From: Hydra vulgaris
Taxonomy: Eukaryota > Cnidaria > Hydrozoa > Anthoathecata > Hydridae
Direction: 5' to 3'
Length of the DNA stretch: 64,000 nucleotides
Assembly (NCBI RefSeq): GCF_038396675.1
Contig: NC_088928.1
Coordinates: forward strand, 54,070,001 to 54,134,000
Shown here: in pieces, positions 11,561 to 23,683 of the stretch
How the letters are laid out: every line of letters begins with the position of its first letter
Position numbering within the stretch: the first letter of the stretch is position 1
Made by a program: the position numbers and the translations under genes
The notes under the pieces: generated by a model
What the model was told of the DNA's origin: nothing
What the model saw: the letters and a program-made list of their open reading frames with translations, nothing else
Database searches by the model: none

Positions 11561-11940
11561 GATTCGAATGAGATTCAGCCATGAGATTTGAATGAGATTC
11601 AGCCATGAGATTCGAATGAGATTCAGCCATGATATTCGAATGAGATTCAGTCATGAGATTCAGCAATGAAATTCGAATGAGATTCAGCCATGAGATTCGA
11701 ATGAGATTTAGCCATGAGATTCGAATGAGATTCAGCTATGAGATTCGAATGAGATTGAGTAATGAGATTCGAATGAGATTCAGCCATGAGATTCGAATGA
11801 GATTGAGTAATGAGATTCGAATGAGATTCAGCCATGAGATTCGAATGAGATTGAGCCATGAGATTCAAATGAGATTCAGCCATGAGATTCGAATGAGATT
11901 CAGCTATGAGATTCGAATAAGATTCGAATGAGATTCAGCC
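11561..11940 (-). repeat. 24-bp minisatellite encoding MAESHSNL octapeptides
   Basis: About 16 copies of a 24-bp unit made of gattcgaatgagattcagcc plus atga, with variants agcaatga, agtaatga and agctatga. On the minus strand each unit reads MAESHSNL (variants MAQSHSNL, ITQSHSNL); on the plus strand it reads MRFSHEIR. Both strands are open over more than 200 bases because the unit is a multiple of three and lacks stops. It sits inside the decayed gene just upstream of its GIESAA block. Confidence 0.9.
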
Positions 11941-11969
11941 ATATTTTCTACTAAGCCAGTAATAAACTT

Positions 11970-12066
11970 TTTTTTTTAATAATAAATTTATTTACGCCTC
12001 CGTAATAAATTTATTATTAAAAAAAAATGTTCATTTAATATTAAATTTATTTACGCCTCCGTAAAT
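11970..12066. repeat. Inverted and direct repeats around TTTACGCCTCCGTAA
   Basis: taataataaatttat at about 11979 faces ataaatttattatta at about 12004, and the block aaatttatttacgcctccgtaa occurs twice (near 11986 and 12044). It may be a remnant of a small foldback element. Confidence 0.6.
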
Positions 12067-12579
12067 CAACTGTGCAGTTTCTCCTGAGTGTAGTCTAGAT
12101 CATTTAAAAGGGCTGGATTTTCAGACTTCTCATAGTGTGTAGAAACAGGTCGTGAGAAAAGAACTTTTGCAACTTTTTCTTTCTCATCATCTTCGAGTTC
12201 TTCAAGACATAATGGAATTAAGGTTTGATCTTAACACCACGTATCTCTCGCTATTGATTATAGCATTTCTCCATTACCCTCTAGTAAATCATTAGCTTCT
12301 GGATCATAAGGTTTTACCCAATTTATATATGGACCATCTGCTAATGATTGCATATGATTTTTGAAAAGGCGCAGAGCAATCTAAAGAGGAACGCACAAAC
12401 CACACAGTATAAAATACAGAAATAAAATCTGCCATTCTAATGATTTCTTTTTGTAAACTAGCCGTCAATCGGTAGGCTAATTGATTACTTAAAACTTGAA
12501 TTTATAGATAATATATAGACTTGCGATGAAACTTGTATGGAAACGATTCCGGAGTATAAACATTAAAGCTTATATTTAA

Positions 12580-12630
12580 ACATAAGTAGGTGAGTGTACT
12601 AGTTCTACTAGTACACTCACCTACTTATGT
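12580..12630. repeat. Perfect snap-back palindrome, 24-bp arms, 3-nt loop
   Basis: Arms 12580-12603 and 12607-12630 are exact reverse complements around TCT. It begins acataagtaggtgagtgta. Confidence 0.95.
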
Positions 12631-13030
12631 TCTACTAGTTCTTTATAATCATCTCTTGGAAATGCTTAACTAGCAAGTGCATATTTTCAACTTTATTTGC
12701 AGACTTTTTAGGTAATGTTGTTGAAACACTAGGTTAATTTCGTCAGCTGAATAGTCTGAGTCATGGCAGGTAGAGACCTCACTATATTCTGATGATAAAA
12801 GCACAGTTTATTCAGTTTGATCCTCTTGTTGCTCAGTAAATGCTAAATATTATAATCTTCTTTCTTTTTTTATCTTTAGTCAATATGCAAAACCCTTTGA
12901 ACTACGGGTCATTTTACGTTTCGTCATTTGATCTTTTAAAAATTGCTTATCTGAACTGATGCACCTATATTGTTTCCGCGTTTCTTCTTTAAATAGAGCA
13001 AGAAACTTTCTTAGCACTTTTTTTTAAAGA

Positions 13031-15580
13031 TGTTTCGAGGTAACTCTTGTGCGCTGCCATTTTTATTATTATTATTATTTTTTTTCAAATTTGCTCATTT
13101 TTCAACAAGATCATTAAATAGTTTCCTCGAACGCATAATATTTATTGAGCTTTTTAAAAGTTGCTTCAAAACTTTTTAATGTCAGAGACAGAGTGAAAAA
13201 AGTCAAGTTAACCTAATGGTATAAGTATAATTAAAATTCAGTAAAAATAAAAAAACATTTTTTATATATTATTTAGCAAATCTGATGAGTTTGTCATAAA
13301 ATATGCCTCCGTCATATCCTCAATTAATCCAGGGTTTTTTTATAGCAAAAAGAATACAGTTTTGAGGACATATTGCTTGTCCAGAGCATGCTGACATCAT
13401 TTCATCTATTTGTTGGAAAGCACACCCAATCAAGGATTTGGTGGGATTTGGTGGGAGTATTTTTATCTAACGCCTGAGTTAAAACTAAATTAAAATTTTA
13501 TAATTTCTATTTTTAAAACTGAAGTTTAATTATTTGGTAATATATTGAATAACAGTTTTTACTCAATTCAATGTTTTAATTATACCTGTAAGGATTGGTT
13601 TCCGATTTTAAAGTAAAGGTCACATATGGCAGTTTATGATAAAAAAAATTCTTAACTTAAGTAAAAGTATGGCACGAACTCTAAACTAAGAACTGCTTTT
13701 GCTTGTGAAAGACGTGAGTTATATTCGATCGCAAGCGTCATTCTATTTAAATATTCTTAAAAATTATAAAATTTTAACAAAATTGAGTGCGTTGAAAGCT
13801 ATTTTTCTTGGTCTAATTTGATATACATTATTTAATGTAAACTTCCGACCCAATTCCAAATTTAAGCTTTAATATTTAAATCTAATAAATACGCTTTATA
13901 GCTTTTGCAGAAAAAATATTGGTGCTTTATTTTAATGTTTTATTTCAAAGGTTCCCTTTTTTTTTTTGATGAAAAAGGAGGGTTTCGGGGGCACAAATTG
14001 TAAAAGCTGGTCTTTTAAATGTTGGAAAATAAGACACCCTAATGTACATGATATATACATATACACAAACGAACTAATAAATCTAAATTTATTGATAAAT
14101 TCTATTATTCATGCAGTAATATCTGGAAATTTAGGGGGCTCATTTGCAAATTTTAGACATCGACAAGACGGTATGGTTTTATTTATTTTTAGTTATTTAA
14201 AAAAAAAGCTGTTATTTATTCAAAATCATTTATTCATTAACAAGTACTTGTTATTTGTGATAAATTAGAAAAAAAATACATTATCAAGGAGTTTAGTTTT
14301 TAATTAGTGCGTACCAACTATTATATTGCACGTTTCCCCCTCCTCCCTATTTGTTTTCATGCGCTGTTTGGAGACTCCACCTGTTCCCTTTGAGCATACG
14401 TACCTTATGGAAGGCCCATAACCCGAAGGAAATGGAATTGTGGAAATAAACCACCGTACAATTAAGAAAATTGCAGAAAAATCAAAAATGTCATTACCAA
14501 AAGCAGTATATTGATAAAGAGTTTCAGCCTTCAAAAACAAGGTAAGTTCAATGAAGAAAATATACCGTTATCAAATTGACGTGAAAGAATTGAGAAATGC
14601 CTTCCGGCAAGAACTAAAATAAACGAAATGTTTTGATGGTTGAAACCACCAAATGAAACATTTTGAAACAGTTTGTATAAGTTAATGGCATTCTGCGTCA
14701 TGTAAAACATATTCAATCTCGACATGACATTCAAAATTTATGTAATATTCCTAAAGTCGAAACAGAAATGAACACAGATAATGATCGTGATAACGCAAAA
14801 AATCATGTTGTACAATTTAGATTTGTGTTAACAAGTAAAGAATGTGTGCTGGAAACAAACTTTGAAGCCAATAATGGATTTCAAAAAACCAAAGTGCCAT
14901 TGTCACGAAAGACGCATGCCTCAAGAACGGCGCACGCCTCAAAAAATGAAGATTACTCTTTGTATGATCCTCAAGGATCAAGAAGGAGTGTAACTTCGGT
15001 GTAGAAAATTCCAAATATTCTTTGGCAATTACGTGGTTATTTTTTTTAATTGTTGTTATGTTTTTTTTAAGTGTCAATTTTTGTAGGAAGTTCTGTTATA
15101 TAAATTTAAGTAAAATTTTTGAAATGGTGAGTTGAATTCTGGAAAAAAATATATCATTTGGATATAAAAGAAATTTTGTTTCGAGCGAGAAAATTACAAT
15201 TGCGATTGCAATTTTTGCTAAAAATTTATGTTTTTTCATATTTGTACCTTTAATGTAGTTAAAAAATCTAAAACTTTAACAACACGGAAAACAGTTTTAC
15301 CAGAATATACAAAAACTTAAGCCGTGTAAGCTGTTATGTTAAACAAAAAATTTAGTACGCGTTAAAATAAAAGATTAAAAAATTAAAAAAGAAACTGAGC
15401 TTCAATGAAAAAAAAATACAAAAAGTACAAAAATACAAAAACAGATAACTACGAGTCGCTAACTACAAAATTTTTTCAGTTTCTTTTAAAAAATACAAAA
15501 CAGAAACTTGGATTTTTTAAAATAAACTCAAAAATAATTATATTTTTTATCTTTCAGCTTTTAAAAAAATTTAGTGACAA
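13031..15580. other. No recognisable gene; small open stretches only
   Basis: AT-rich DNA. A minus-strand open stretch at 13260-13450 reads IGCAFQQIDEMMSACSGQA and might belong to the decayed gene to its left. Plus-strand frames at 13966-14268 and 14768-15001 have no features I recognise. The minus-strand frame at 14304-14540 includes the non-coding motif CCTTCCATAAGGTACGTATG (reverse), related to the GCGTACGTAC repeat near 18470. Confidence 0.5.
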
Positions 15581-15584
15581 ATAA

Positions 15585-15660
15585 ATAAACAAGATGGAGG
15601 TGGTGAAGAAGTTCTGATTTACGTAAAAGAAAACGTTGAACATGACTTTAGGACGATACG
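15585..15660 (+). pseudogene. Possible LINE endonuclease scrap
   Basis: The plus strand reads NKQDGGGEEVLIYVKENVEH, which resembles the GGGVLIYVK block of LINE apurinic endonucleases. Only about 25 residues are visible and a large palindrome follows immediately, so this is a weak call. Confidence 0.35.
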
Positions 15661-15695
15661 TCCTAAAGTAATGTTCAACGCTTTCTTTTACGCAA
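15619..15695. repeat. Snap-back inverted repeat, about 37-bp arms, 3-nt loop
   Basis: Arms 15619-15655 and 15659-15695 pair around ATA with about four mismatches; the centre reads ggacgATAcgtcc. Confidence 0.9.
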
Positions 15696-15719
15696 TTCAC
15701 ACGTAAAGCTATTTTCAAC

Positions 15720-15822
15720 GTAATGAGTTGTTTATATCAACGTGAAGGTTTAAGAAATTTGAAACCAACTTCGTTGGTTTCAAATTTCTTAGACTTACAG
15801 GTTGATAAAAGCAACTCATTAC
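15720..15822. repeat. Snap-back inverted repeat, 50-bp arms, 3-nt loop
   Basis: Arms 15720-15769 and 15773-15822 pair around TTC; the inner 20 bp are perfect (gaaatttgaaaccaac facing gttggtttcaaatttc) and the outer part has several mismatches. Only 24 bases separate it from the palindrome at 15619-15695. Confidence 0.9.
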
Positions 15823-16720
15823 AGCTTCATATTGGCTATACTTTTACTAAATTTGCTAAAAGTTTGCTAAAAAAAACATTAAACATCTCTAAATTATTCC
15901 CATAATACTTATTATCAGAATAAATAGAACAATTTAGTGATGTTTATAGATACGCAATTGGACATAAATAATTTCGTTACCTCTTTACAAGATATAGTTT
16001 TACAACCTTCATCAAATAAAGATAAACTTGATTGACCGTTTTCTACCTAAAACAAATAAACTTTAAGTTTAAACTTTTTAAGTATTACAATCTTACTTAT
16101 ATTTGAGATCTGGTGCTTAAAATTAACATTATATGCTATTTGTTTCTTATTTACACTAAAATATTATTATTTTGTTTAAATGTTAAATCTTATTTTTTAC
16201 AATCTCTTTAAGATCCGTTACATGCAGACTTTATTGCGTCAAGGTTTGACTACACTATCTAGTATTTACTTAGTATGTCAAGAGTGATTAGGAAATAATA
16301 TTTTTGCTTGTAAATATTAAACATTATTTCCCTTATATTGCGCAAATTAAAGGTTTAAAATATTAAACTAATTAGTTACTGAACAGAGCTTCTGCTGCAC
16401 ATCTTTAGAACGTTTTACATACTTGTTCCTAAAATGTGCCCACTGGAAAAAATTTTGTTTGTGTGAAATTATTGTTTTTAATTAATAATAATTTGTTTTC
16501 ACTTAAAAAGAAAAAAAACTTTTACAACAATATTTTTTTAGCAGTTTTTTTAAAGGCCGAGGGAAGAAAAGTACTTTATACAACTTGATTTGGACACAAA
16601 ATAATAACTTTTTAGTGCACGTGCTTTTCTGTTGATCAAGTTAGAGTGACAATTGGTATTAAGGGATAGAGAGAATTAGTGTTGAACATAGATGTGTGCC
16701 GGAACCAGTATACTAATTGT
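15823..16720. other. Gene-free stretch
   Basis: AT-rich sequence with no recognisable coding, RNA or repeat structure. Confidence 0.5.
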
Positions 16721-16786
16721 CCCCGATTCCGGGTGTCTGGTGGTAAGAACCGGGTCCGAGACCGGGAATCCGGCACCGAGTCCATT
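16721..16786. repeat. GC-rich motif island (CCGGGT / ACCGGG)
   Basis: A sharply GC-rich block in very AT-rich surroundings, with gattccgggt, aaccgggtccgagaccggga and ccggcaccgagtcc. Similar wording occurs at 17861-17915, 29277-29301 and 33252-33290. Confidence 0.5.
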
Positions 16787-17096
16787 AAAAAAAGTGAGAA
16801 TAATAAAAAAAACATTAAACAAATAAAAAATAATTCAGACAACACTTTTTTGGTGCATTTTATTATAATTTCTTTTATAATTTTTTGTGACAAATTAAAA
16901 ACATTATCGTTATCATGGGGTTATAAGGGTTCGAAAGAACGTTATCAGGGTTCGAAATAACTAAAAAGTAGATGATTAAATAACTTTTAAAACAATAATT
17001 GATTGAAGACTTCATTTAAACAGAATTTAGATTTTTAAAAACGGCTAAAAAATAATGAAAACCCCCTAAAACTATGCAATATTTCTTTGTTTTTAG

Positions 17097-17200
17097 CAGC
17101 CGTGGCGCGGTAGTAGACTGCTCTCCTCAGAAACAAGAGGGAGCGCACTACTTCTCGTTTCTGAGGGAGCACACCCCTCCCCCTACTATTTTTTGTGTGG
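17097..17200 (+). repeat. Possible tRNA-derived SINE head with hairpin
   Basis: gccgtggcgcggtagtagac resembles a pol III A box (TGGCGCGGTAG) of tRNA-derived SINEs. The segment also folds: ctcctcagaaac near 17123 faces gtttctgagggag near 17157. No clear B box (GGTTCGANNCC) is present, so the call is tentative. Confidence 0.35.
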
Positions 17201-17860
17201 ACCTTCTCTCTTTTTTTAAAAGAAATTGACAATTTTTATAAAAAATTAAGAAATTTTTTTCAAAATGTGGTAGTGTGCTACCTCCACTTTGAAAACCGTG
17301 TCGTCGGCACTTCGAAAACCATTGATTTCTTGTCCGACTTCCTAAACTTCATGGGAAAAAAATTCAGTTGAAAATTGCCAAAGTTGGTTAAAAGTTTGTT
17401 AGTTTAAAATTTTACTTACTGTAAACGATCATTTAGCAAAAGCCTTATTTAAAAAAGACCAACGCAAAGTATTTAAACTTTCATTTATTTTTCGCAATTT
17501 AAATTGCAAAAAATGTATCTTTCTCTCGCGTTCTAAGCATTAAAAAAAACAATTACTTGTTTTTTTTCTTTCTGCTTCTTTTTATTTTTTTCGCATTCTC
17601 ATATTATTTCGTTTTACTTTATGGTTTTTATATCTGTGTAAATCAGTTTCCTTTTTGCAATATTATCTGCTATCAACGTTTTGCAATATATTATAGCAAA
17701 AGTATATTCGAAAACGTAATTTAAGTGAGACACGTTTAGATTTAGTGCATAGGAATTATCAACTTCTAAAACTATCAAGAAGTTTATTGATTAAAGCACT
17801 ATTTTTTATCTGGTTAAAAATTTTTCTACACAGTTTAAAGTAACACTAAAGCAAATTTTC

Positions 17861-17915
17861 AGGTACCCGGTAAAACCGCCGTATTACCAAGTCCCTGGGT
17901 CCGAACTGGGTACCT
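17861..17915. repeat. GC-rich island with AGGTACCC/GGGTACCT ends
   Basis: A 55-bp GC-rich block with inverted 8-bp ends, aggtaccc at 17861 and gggtacct ending at 17915. It may be a tiny foldback element or a motif seed shared with the other islands. Confidence 0.5.
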
Positions 17916-18455
17916 CTGTCACGTTAAATAAGTAGATCGTTAAATAAGTAGACAAATTGAACAGTCAAGGCACTTACCACATAGTTTACATTTTTTAACT
18001 TAATAATTTATTATTCCATCAGAGACATACTTTTAAACATCTTCAACAGAGTAATTATAGAATGGTATTTTAATTATATAATTTTAAAAAATTTAAAAAT
18101 ATGATTATTGCTGAAATTTAACTATTTTTAGTCTATACCTAACGCAAAAAAAAAGGCTACTTACTTAACGATAGATTTAACTTACCTAACGGAAGCTTTA
18201 CGCTATATTTACGCAGAACTGATTGTCTACTTGTTTAACAACCTACTTAGTCCGAAAAGAAAGTACGCTCGGAGGGGAAGAGGGGGTCTGCAAATGGCGT
18301 ATATGAGATGGGAGGGCAGTGGATCATTTATTAAAGAAAGGAGACACTAAATTTAAAAAATATTATAAAATGTTAGATAAATAGGTAAAAGCACAGGTAC
18401 TTTAAGGGAGGTGGAGGGTACTCAAAAAAGCGTATTGCAAAATGTGGGGAGGGGG

Positions 18456-18793
18456 AAAGAAAAAAAAGCGTACGTACTTCATGGACGACCTCCTATTTTA
18501 CGCGGCACCCCGCTCATCTCTAGTTGAATATTATATTTTTAAATACTGAAAGTTGTTTATGTTTTTTATTTTATTGAGAATTGTGATTTATTAAGTGTTT
18601 TATGCAAAATGCAAAATATTTTATAAAGAAAAAAAAGCGTACGTACTTTATGGACGACCCCCTATTTTACGCGGCATCCCGCTCATCTCTAGTTGAATAT
18701 TATATTTTTAATTACTGAAAGTTGTTTATGTTTTTTATTTTATTGAGAATTGTGATTTATTAAGTGTTTTATGCAAAATGCAAAATATTTTAT
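18456..18793. repeat. 169-bp tandem duplication carrying a GCGTACGTAC element end
   Basis: Bases 18456-18624 are repeated at 18625-18793 with about four mismatches. Each copy begins aaagaaaaaaaagcgtacgt, continues with a GGACGACC...GCTCATCTCTAG block and ends in AT-rich DNA. The motif resembles abundant short non-autonomous elements, and a diverged relative lies at 18255-18320. Confidence 0.9.
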
Positions 18794-18866
18794 AATATTC
18801 ATGGTTTGACTTTTATGATTTTTATTTTTTGCACATCGTTGCAAAAAAAAAAAAGAAAGAGAAATC

Positions 18867-19589
<723 letters not shown>

Positions 19590-19623
19590 TATATAAGTAT
19601 ATGTATATAGACATAAAAAATAC

Positions 19624-19785
19624 CTTTAAATACATGCAATAAGAGTATAATTGACTCAGTTTAAACCAATCTTGAGTTAAAACTCTGTTTTTATCAAATT
19701 TATCTTTAAAAAGTGTGCACCTTTCTACTTGCGCTTTTGCGCTCTGACACATAGCGAAAAAAAATACGCTGAAATAAATTTTCAT
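19624..19785 (-). CDS. Candidate first exon with signal peptide, gene unknown
   Basis: The minus strand opens with ATG at 19785 and encodes 54 residues starting [18 protein letters not shown], a convincing secretion signal (basic residue, hydrophobic core, small residues before a likely AKA cleavage site). It continues [12 protein letters not shown] and [13 protein letters not shown]. The open frame ends at AAG followed by GTATTT at 19623, a plausible donor in phase 0. Beyond it lies the (TA)n array, so the rest of the apparent frame is artefact. No downstream exon was found, so the gene may be broken by the Penelope-like insertion or may continue through a long intron. The product is not recognised. 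Confidence 0.35.
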
Positions 19786-20489
19786 AATCTTTGTTCAAAT
19801 AAGATAAAAAATAAAATTGAAAATGACCACTAAGCAACAATCAATATAGATAAATATAGCAATGGAGCAGCAATCAATATCCTTTGACATGATACATGTT
19901 ACAACATGATATTTTGTAGCTCCTCTTTATTTATTCTCTAAAACTCTAAACACAATTTCTTATTGTATATCAATGCAATAACATTTCTTTGAAAAGCTTT
20001 TGTGGAACAATCAATAGTTTTAAAATCTCTTTTAAACTAAAAATTAGTATATTTAAATAAATTATAATAAATAATAATAAATTTAAAAACTTTTGCTTTA
20101 GTTTTATAAAGATTTCTTTTGTTTTTCGTCAAACAAAATATATGGCTTAAGAAAAAAAAATAAAACAGAATCCATGTAAAAGAAATATCTCCAAGTAAAA
20201 TTATTTATGCATATTAAATATGAATTTAAAATTTTACTTATAAGTCTAACTTACTACTGAAAAGTTGAAAAATTTAATTTATTTTTATAAAATATAAACT
20301 GTTTCTCTTTAGAAATTTTAGAAGAAATAAAAAAAGTGTTAGAAAGGTGAAAAGTGTAGGAAAAAGAGTGGGGAAAGTGTACACTTTTCTACATCTCAAT
20401 CATCCTTATTTGGAATACACCAAAAAAAAAATTTTAGATCTCCAAGTCAAGGTGTTCCAGTACAAGGTTATTTCATATTCAATACTCAA
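19786..20489. other. Gene-free stretch
   Basis: AT-rich, with no supported feature apart from the possible 5' flank of the signal-peptide exon. Confidence 0.5.
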
Positions 20490-20592
20490 AAATAATAAAT
20501 TAAACTTAACTAATTGTTAGGTTATAAATTGTGTGGCAACAAAGCCATTGATAGTGTACTTATGGGAGGTGCATTGACTGAAGAACTTTATC

Positions 20593-20689
<97 letters not shown>

Positions 20690-20810
20690 CGGTTAGCACG
20701 GATCCTGATATTTCTAACCTAGCTGACCCAAGAATGCCACTTATATGAGGTGATAACATACACATCAAGGTACCCTGTGATGGAAATTTTGAAATCTTTT
20801 TAATTTTGTT
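20490..20810 (+). pseudogene. Unknown protein-coding fragment split by a (TA)n array
   Basis: Plus-strand residues GYKLCGNKAIDSVLMGG and ALTEELYQI (20517-20596) are followed by the TA array. After it, VSTDPDISNLADPRMPLI resumes, then a stop, then HIKVPCDGNFEIF in the next context. Amino-acid use on both sides is protein-like and quite unlike the surroundings. I do not recognise it; it may be an exon of a transposon protein into which the microsatellite expanded. Confidence 0.35.
20597..20687. repeat. (TA)n microsatellite
   Basis: About 90 bases of pure TA. Confidence 0.98.
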
Positions 20811-21264
20811 TGCAGAAAATAATTTAATTTCAATGTTCAAACTAAGTGAAATTTTGACTTTATAATGCAACAATAAAATCAACCTGTAAAATAAGAACCA
20901 TTTTATATAATTTGATAAAAAATAGTGCTTACAGTTGCATCATTAATCGTAATCATTCTTTATAAAAAACTGAAAATCGGTTCTACATAAAAACTTTTAA
21001 TTTTAAAACATACGGGAAGAAATGTCACGCCAAGATTTTTAAACCAATTTGTTTTCTACCATTTGCTAAAAATTATTGAAATGAAGACCATGTAAAAAAT
21101 GAATATAAAAATGACATGTGTGAAACAAACTTAACGTGACCCGTTTCATGGTTCCGGAAAGCTGGCTTTTTATTATAATCAAAATATATTTGTAATCGAT
21201 GTTTTTTAAATAGGTATAAAATGTGTGCCAGATATCAATCGCATAACTCAAAAACTTTCTGCGA

Positions 21265-21295
<31 letters not shown>

Positions 21296-21639
21296 TTTTC
21301 GTCACTATTTATATTACATACAATTCTCTTTAATACATTTATAAATACAAGTATATTTATATGTATACATTTATTAATAAGATAAAAATTAAAATAATGA
21401 CAGGAGCAAGTAGAAGACTGCAGTCTTATCATCAATCCCCTTTCAATTGCAAATTTGCAATAAGTTTCACGTGAGATTAACGTGACATTAAAATTCATAA
21501 GTAGATAACTTTAGCCTTTTACGTAAAAAAAACAAACAAAGTCTTGTACGCAACGATTTGATAGATGAGTATCGAAAAGAAAAAAAACTATTTGTATTGT
21601 GATATAATCATCGTTTGTGGTCATCCAAAAGGGATAAAT
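20811..21639. other. Gene-free stretch with poly(T)
   Basis: AT-rich. A run of about 25 T lies at 21266-21290. No supported gene. Confidence 0.5.
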
Positions 21640-22484
21640 TCGTTTTAGTTAGATATTATTAATTTGATCTTTAAAAATAGATGAGTATGTTGACTTAAGT
21701 TAAATAGGTGCTGTTTGACTGCTGCTTTAAAGAGATTTGACGGCTTTATGTTTTTTATTTCCTCTTTAAGGATCGAATTCTATACCCGCGGTCCTCGAGA
21801 TAAGATAGAAAAGTCAGTTATTTTAAGTAAATTCTTCGGAATGTTAAAGTTTTGAAAAAAGTACTTCGTTGGGTATTTGTGATCAGTGGTGGAAAATTGA
21901 TTTTCAAAGTATTTCGGTAGCAAGTTGTTTTGCGATTGAAACATAAATAATAAATTTTGGAGGAGGTTTAGTTCATAAATACTCAGAGCTCTAAATTACA
22001 TGAATAATGGTTTGGCGTGGATATATCCGTTAGTATTGCATACTATTCGACACGCTTGCTTTTATTTAACGTATATATTTTCTTAGTATTGAAGAGTATG
22101 AGCATGCCCAAACGATATTGCAACAGTTGATATAACAGTGAATAAACGAATAATATATATTTTTTAAGCAAGTTGTATTTAGAAAGTGTTTTATTTTATG
22201 CATGAAACCGATTGACTTGGAGATTTTGTTTTCGATGTGCTAAATATGATTCTTCCAACTAAGATTTTCTGGAAAAATTATTCCCAGGATTTTCATTGAA
22301 CCGTTTCTTTCTATATTAATTTTGTTGATCGTAAGCAGGGGAAGTTGAAGTGGTAAATTAACAGAGTTAGGTGGTTTGTAAAATAAAACATATTTGGTTT
22401 TGAGGATGTTTAAGGAAATTTTATTAGCTTTGAACCACTCATTTAAGTTTTGTAGCTCGCGATTAACTATAGAAAATATTGTTT

Positions 22485-22685
22485 TTATATTTTGTCAACT
22501 GTACCGAATGCTTTGGTTAAATCAATAAACAAGGCTAGAGTATATTCATTATTTTCAAAACCATTCAAAATTTTATTGGCTAACTCAATTATTGCATGAT
22601 ATTTTGAATGGCTCTTGCAAAAACCAAACTGTTTGCTATACAGAATATTATTTATTTCAAGGTAGTTATATAATCTATTATTCAT
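22485..22685 (-). pseudogene. LINE RT fingers fragment
   Basis: 66 residues with ILYSKQFGFCKSHSKYHAII, NKILNGFENNEYTLALFIDL and TKAFGTVDKI, corresponding to RT blocks 2-3 including the first palm aspartate. It closely parallels 1096-1300 on the plus strand. It is truncated where the palm is deleted. Confidence 0.85.
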
Positions 22686-23683
22686 AATACGTTCGAGAAG
22701 TTTTGAAAAGTAAGAAAGAATTTTTTTAAAAAAGATTTAAACGTTTTGCTTCCCGGAATTATTTTTTCGGCTAAATTTTTACCAACGTTTTTAAAGAATT
22801 CATTAAACATATCAGCAATTTTGTCTCTGTCAAAAACATCTGTGTTCATTTTTATTTGTAAACGCTTTGGAAAAACAGTTTTTATGTTTAGTTTCTTTTT
22901 TCCACTAACTTCTTTTATTATATCCCATTTTTTTCTACCATTTTCTATCGAATTTTCGAGCAGATTGGAGTAATAGTTTTTTTTAATTTGTTTTTTTAAT
23001 TTTTCAAAATAATTTTTGTATTTTTTACATTTAGTTTCATTATTTAAAGTTTTATTTTTTTTTTTAATTATTGAAGAGCTTTTGCTTCTTTTATGATGAT
23101 TTTTTAAGCCCTTTTGTCACCCAAGGGTTACGCAGGTTTTTAGAGTGTATTGTTTTCTTTGGAAAAGCTTTTTTAAATTGTTTAAAAAATAAGCGTATAA
23201 AAAGAACATAAGCGTAATTCGCATCGTTGCACTCAGCTTTGAGTTCCCAATTGGTTTCGTGTATCAAATCGCGAAATTTTTTTATAAAACTGTTGTTTAC
23301 TTGTTTGACATAGATGATAAAGTAATTATTATCTTCAATGGTTGAGCGAGTGGGGTTTTTTTTGTTCATTTTGAAAATGGTCTCTTATATCGGATTTTAT
23401 GACACCACTTTTGATTTTACAAATCATGTAGTTATTAATTATAATATTGTCAATGATTGTTTATTAGCGGTGTAACACTGTGCTGAAGAAATGTATTTAC
23501 AAAGCGCTTGACGTTGGAATCGCAATTAGTATTTAAGAGGTTTATGTTGAAGTCACCTGTTAAGTAAATGTTTTTACTTGTGTCAGGTAATACGCGCTCC
23601 GGATGTTTTTGAAATAGTTCGAAATTGCCATTGGGTAATCTGTATAGAGCAGTAATGAAAGTATTTTTTGCTTTTTGATTAAA

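Larger units (their letters stand above)
10621..13030 (-). pseudogene. Decayed anonymous transposon-type gene (ELHLL / SEQA family)
   Basis: Minus-strand fragments in order: near 12990-12880 YRCISSDKQFLKDQMTKRK; 12370-12070 SLADGPYINWVKPYDPEA, LEELEDDEKEKVAKVLFSR; 11510-11349 FDMKMAYIFFGIESAASTHH and GELRTLGSIRS; 11340-11160 AAFYNNCVNGPLVDLPDD and APMELHLL; 10926-10640 INEYKEAYVKLGLRVSLKVH then LSEQASKSVQYDFKQFW. I recognise the last three blocks as a protein family scattered through insect and cnidarian genomes, always in multicopy and never characterised as far as I know. Stops and a 24-bp minisatellite at 11561-11940 interrupt it. Whether all blocks belong to one gene is an inference. Confidence 0.55.

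Noticed and set aside
11561..11940. CRISPR array
   Set aside because: The 24-bp units are contiguous without spacers, and the genome is eukaryotic.
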